The translations under genes and the position numbers were made by a program. A stretch of DNA of 64,000 bases from Thermodesulfatator atlanticus DSM 21156 (GTDB lineage Bacteria; Desulfobacterota; Thermodesulfobacteria; Thermodesulfobacteriales; Thermodesulfatatoraceae): assembly GCF_000421585.1 (NCBI RefSeq), contig NZ_ATXH01000009.1, positions 1 to 64,000 on the forward strand, written 5' to 3'. The notes beneath the pieces were generated by a model, which worked only from the letters and a program-made list of their open reading frames with translations, did no database searches and was not told where the DNA came from. Of this stretch, positions 61,075 through 64,000 are shown in pieces (the stretch's first letter is position 1; each line of letters starts with the position of its first letter).

Positions 61075-62811
61075 TTAGCTGCGGTTTTGTAAGGCCTGCC
61101 AGCGCACAAGGCACTGGTGCATGCGGACTTTGTCCCCCAGGGCCTCGTAGCAGGCGGCTGCCCGGGCAAGGGCATCTGGTGATTCCGGAAAAGGCAAAAG
61201 ATGCTCAAGGGCCTCTTTAAACTTTCCAAGCTGCATCAGATTTACTGCCAGGCATACGTGTAACTGTTCGCTTTGAGGATAATGCTTAAGTCCTTCTTCA
61301 AGTACAGCTATCGACTCTTCAAAAAGGCGCTTTTGCTGAAGGATAATGCCCAGGCCAAGGTAGGCATGGTGGTCTGGATAGTAACTCAAGGCCTTACGGA
61401 AAAGCTTTTCTGCCAGTTCTTCGCGTCTGGGGATGTCTTTTTCCGCAAGCTCACCGTAGCGCAAAGTCATGGCAAGGCGCGTTAAAAAATCGGCATGATA
61501 GGGATAGAGTTCTTTTTTGTCCACCAGCGCAAGGGTCTCTATAAAGCGTGGCAGATTTTTCTGGAAGGCCTGGTGCAGTTTTTGCCCAAAGCGCTTTACT
61601 TTCTCAGCGGAAAGATCGGGATCTGTTTCGTAATACATGATGTCCTCAATGCGCTTTAGCCAAATATCATCATTTGCTCCGGTGCGCTTTTTAAAATCAT
61701 CATAAAGGGCTGTACCTGGATAAATATCAAGGATGTAGCAGAGCATGCTTAGGGGTTTGATTTGTTTCATGAGGTCAATGCTTGCTTGAATGGTCTTGCG
61801 GCTCTCACCAGGGCAGCCGTAAATAAAATAGGCCCTTGGGAGAATTCCGTAAGACCGACAGAGCTCAAAGGCCTTTTTTATGCTTTCTTTGGAAAGTTTC
61901 TTGTTAAGGACTTTGTTTCTTATTTTGTCTGAACCGCTCTCCACACCAAAGCTTATTTGCAAACACCCTGCGCGTCTAAGCCAATAAACTATTTCTTCAT
62001 CAAGGCAATCCACCCGTGAGATGGCCTGCCAGGTTATGTTTAGCCTTCTTTTCAAGATTTCTTCACAAATGCGGATTACCCGTTCCTTGTCAAGGGTAAA
62101 GGTGTCGTCAGAGACATAGAAGAAATTTACGCCCTTGCGGTAGAGGCGCTCTAACTGCTCTACAAAATATGCTGGAGAATGAAACCTCACCTTGCGTTTC
62201 CAAAACCTTGGGGAGCCGCAAAAAACACAATTCCACGGGCATCCACGCGAAGAAATAACATGTTGAAAGGTGAAATAGCGCGCAGGGTCAGGCAAGGTGT
62301 CTATATTCGGACAAAAATCGGCAGTTGTTAAAAGGTGTGGCTTTCCGTTAACACGGGTGGCAATCCCCGGAATTTTAGCAAGGGATGACGAAGGCTCTTG
62401 AGCAGCAAGCCCTTCAACCAGGGAAAGAAAAGCGCTTTCGCCTTCTCCCACGATCACGTAATCAATCTCTGGAAAGTGGGTAAGGAGGTGTTCCCAGAGA
62501 AAAGTGGCCCCTAAGCCTCCGAAAACAATGGGGACATCTGGAAGAGCTTCCTTGGCCACTTTGGCAAGGTCAATGCCTCCCCAGCGGTTGGCGTTAAAGA
62601 TAGAAAAGCCAATAAGATCAGGGCGCTTTTGGCGAAAATATTCTCGCGCCTTGAGAAGATCTTTGAAGTTATACCAGTTAAGAATTTCTACCTCGTGGCC
62701 TTTTTCCTTTAGGACTGCGGCGAGATAGTAAAGCCCTATGGGAAGGGGCTTAACGTCGTAATCTTTTGGGCGTTCATTTAAAAAATACGGGTAAACAAAA
62801 AGTATTTTCAT
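61075..62811 (-). CDS. B12-binding-domain radical SAM protein with C-terminal TPR
   Basis: The protein (578 residues from ATG 62811) starts MKILFVYPYFLNERPKDYD. It has a B12-binding-like domain (about 1-150 with IVFGGLGATF and VIVGEGE), a radical SAM core with CPWNCVFC (CX3CX2C) and a C-terminal tetratricopeptide region (about 430-578). The reaction is unknown; the family modifies diverse substrates. Translation may also begin at TTG 62841, but that codon falls in the target duplication of the adjacent miniature element, which suggests the element landed in the promoter or leader region. The ATG start fits the family. Confidence 0.82.
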   Translation of the reverse strand: MKILFVYPYFLNERPKDYDVKPLPIGLYYLAAVLKEKGHEVEILNWYNFKDLLKAREYFRQKRPDLIGFSIFNANRWGGIDLAKVAKEALPDVPIVFGGLGATFLWEHLLTHFPEIDYVIVGEGESAFLSLVEGLAAQEPSSSLAKIPGIATRVNGKPHLLTTADFCPNIDTLPDPARYFTFQHVISSRGCPWNCVFCGSPRFWKRKVRFHSPAYFVEQLERLYRKGVNFFYVSDDTFTLDKERVIRICEEILKRRLNITWQAISRVDCLDEEIVYWLRRAGCLQISFGVESGSDKIRNKVLNKKLSKESIKKAFELCRSYGILPRAYFIYGCPGESRKTIQASIDLMKQIKPLSMLCYILDIYPGTALYDDFKKRTGANDDIWLKRIEDIMYYETDPDLSAEKVKRFGQKLHQAFQKNLPRFIETLALVDKKELYPYHADFLTRLAMTLRYGELAEKDIPRREELAEKLFRKALSYYPDHHAYLGLGIILQQKRLFEESIAVLEEGLKHYPQSEQLHVCLAVNLMQLGKFKEALEHLLPFPESPDALARAAACYEALGDKVRMHQCLVRWQALQNRS

Positions 62812-62839
62812 CTCTTTGGGATCAATTTTTGGTATAAGC

Positions 62840-62982
62840 AATCATGAGACCTTTGCAAAATCATCGGGATCAGTGTTGCCGGTACAAGCGTAAGGGATCC
62901 GTTCCCATTTTTCGGAACGAAAAAGAGGAACGGATCCTCTAACGGGCCTTAAGAGAAGGTATTTTGCAAAGGTCTCAATCAT
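62840..62982. mobile_element. Full-length miniature element (131 bp) with perfect 6-bp target duplication
   Basis: The element itself is 62846-62976: GAGACCTTTGCAAAATCATCGG ... TTTTGCAAAGGTCTC. It is flanked by AATCAT at 62840-62845 and 62977-62982. The palindromic module lies between two GGATC repeats (62895-62899 and 62932-62936). This is the best-preserved copy and defines the family. Confidence 0.93.
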
Positions 62983-63194
62983 GATCAATAAACTTCAGGG
63001 ATAAGTCTTTAAGTTTTTTCATGAAGGATTATAACGTAATCCTTCTCTCATTGTCATCTTGGGCATTTTCTGCTTTTTCGTCCTGGGCCCCAGGCGAAGA
63101 ATCCACAGATGGAATCCGCAGGCGAAGCATCCATTGCGATTGTTAAGTTTTGAATGGTTGCACCTAAACGCCAAAGACCTTATAGTCAGGTCCT
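62983..63194. other. Leader region of the MscS gene with repeat remnants
   Basis: About 63050-63145 contains degenerate copies of a GTCATCCTGAG...GCGAAGAATCC-type repeat (CAGGCGAAGAATCCACAG, CAGGCGAAGCATCC). No gene is seen. Confidence 0.4.
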
Positions 63195-64000
63195 ATGAAT
63201 ATTGAGAGCTTACGAGAGGCCTGGGCCCAAATTATTGCTCACAAATGGCTTGGCGCGCTTTTGGTAATCTTTCTTTATCTCATCCTGGCCAAGATAGTTG
63301 ATCTTATTTTCGTGAAGGGATTAAAACGCCTGGCCTCACTTACTAAGATTACTTTTGATGATGCCATTTTACGCTTTTTGCATTGGCCGGTAGTTTTAAA
63401 CGTGGCCCTTTTGGGGCTTGCCCACGCAACCTATATCTTAAATCTTGGCTCGCGCTTCGAGTTTATTGTCCAAAACCTGATTAAGACCATCATTTGTCTT
63501 ATCTGGACAGTAACCGCTTTTAGGTTTGTCAGATGGCTCACCAAACGCAAAGGGTATTTTGCCGAGCGTTTTGGGCATCTTGGTGCCGATATCCTGGTAC
63601 TTCTTAAAAACATCGCCTACGTAATCATTTTTGTTACTGCCTCTTTTATCATCTTAAGCATCTGGAACGTAAACATAACGCCTCTTCTTGCCTCGGCGGG
63701 TATTGTTGGTGTGGCGGTAGCTCTTGCTGCGCGGGAGACCCTTGCCAACTTTTTTGGGGGCATTTCGCTATTTCTTGACCGAACCTACAAGGTGGGTGAT
63801 TACATCATCCTTGATTCTGGTGAGCGAGGCGAAGTGATTGACGTAGGTATTCGTTCAACCCGCATTCGCACCCGAGACGACATCATCATCACCATCCCTA
63901 ACTCCATTATGGCAAATTCAAAGATAATAAACGAAAGTGCCCCTGAGCCCCGTTTTAGATTGCGGGTGCCGGTGGGAGTGGCCTATGGTTCAGACCTTGA
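63195..64000 (+). CDS. MscS-family mechanosensitive channel, 3' end outside window
   Basis: The frame opens with ATG 63195 (MNIESLREAWAQII) and remains open to the window edge (268+ codons). It shows three to four membrane helices (about 15-45, 65-90, 100-120, 135-160), then the pore helix with GIVGVAVALAARETLANFFGG and the MscS beta domain YKVGDYIILDSGERGEVIDVGIRSTRIRTRDD, and IPNSIMANSKIIN. It relieves osmotic down-shock. The C-terminal vestibule is cut off. Confidence 0.93.
   Translation, partial: MNIESLREAWAQIIAHKWLGALLVIFLYLILAKIVDLIFVKGLKRLASLTKITFDDAILRFLHWPVVLNVALLGLAHATYILNLGSRFEFIVQNLIKTIICLIWTVTAFRFVRWLTKRKGYFAERFGHLGADILVLLKNIAYVIIFVTASFIILSIWNVNITPLLASAGIVGVAVALAARETLANFFGGISLFLDRTYKVGDYIILDSGERGEVIDVGIRSTRIRTRDDIIITIPNSIMANSKIINESAPEPRFRLRVPVGVAYGSDL

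Noticed and set aside
60882-61229. Minus-strand 115-codon ORF after the radical SAM-TPR gene
   Set aside because: It overlaps the gene's 3' end out of frame and then reads a CATTGCGAG-type repeat; no ribosome site.

Overview
The window looks like the chromosome of a Gram-negative, anaerobic, probably thermophilic bacterium. The best guess is Thermodesulfobacteriota (Thermodesulfatator or Thermosulfurimonas-like); this is inferred from gene content, since no 16S gene is present. Supporting signs are lipid A genes (lpxD-fabZ-lpxA-lpxI-lpxB), a Wood-Ljungdahl corrinoid module (methyltetrahydrofolate methyltransferase plus a reductive activator) behind a cobalamin riboswitch, an archaeal-type bifunctional FBP aldolase/phosphatase, a PPi-type phosphofructokinase, a nickel/cobalt ECF importer, an archaeal-type Rnl3 RNA ligase with RNA 3'-phosphate cyclase, and a probable selenoprotein.

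Layout. 1-1.2 kb: remnant of an IS1634-like element. 1.2-4.8 kb: nickel/cobalt ECF importer operon (minus). 4.8-8.3 kb: purK-purE followed by an orphan RiPP-type radical SAM gene. 8.4-11.5 kb: cobalamin-riboswitch-controlled methyltransferase and corrinoid activator. 12-13.4 kb: FBP aldolase/phosphatase and tRNA-Leu. 13.5-22.3 kb: smc, a lipoprotein, then epimerase, PFK, GDP-mannose enzyme and metal permease. 22.3-27.6 kb: oppD-oppF-rtcA and an RNA ligase, separated by mobile debris that includes an MNT-HEPN toxin-antitoxin pair cut short by a repeat. 27.6-32.4 kb: rhomboid, membrane serine protease, FKBP, an unknown Gln-rich protein and a dehydrogenase. 32.6-37 kb: trmD-SPOUT-rplS-rnhB-yraN-DUF6178 operon. 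37.2-44.4 kb: CorA, UppP, a dead HtrA-like PDZ protein, a methyltransferase, a LysR regulator, an EAL-GGDEF protein, tRNA-fMet and ArsC. 44.5-47.7 kb: glycosyltransferase and glycogen debranching-type hydrolase. 47.7-56.8 kb: one long co-directional run from a small selenoprotein through asd, recN, a thiouridylase-like gene and the lipid A genes. 57-64 kb: a small Cys protein, tRNA-Arg, an unknown gene with a probable AUA start, a DUF1566 protein, amtB with a sigma-54 promoter, a radical SAM-TPR protein and a truncated MscS channel.

Two threads run across the window. First, a dispersed 131-bp miniature element (ends GAGACCTTTGCAAAAT, inverted at the other end, 6-7 bp target duplications) occurs as full, short and decayed copies. 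It carries a removable 37-bp palindromic module, and its ends resemble those of the IS1634 remnant at the left edge. It ends one gene (HEPN) and supplies the last codons of another (the dehydrogenase). Second, small features that ORF finding misses carry much of the interest: an in-frame UGA followed by a SECIS-like hairpin in a dual-CXXC protein (56556-56753), the cobalamin riboswitch, and the sigma-54 promoter with two palindromic upstream sites before amtB.
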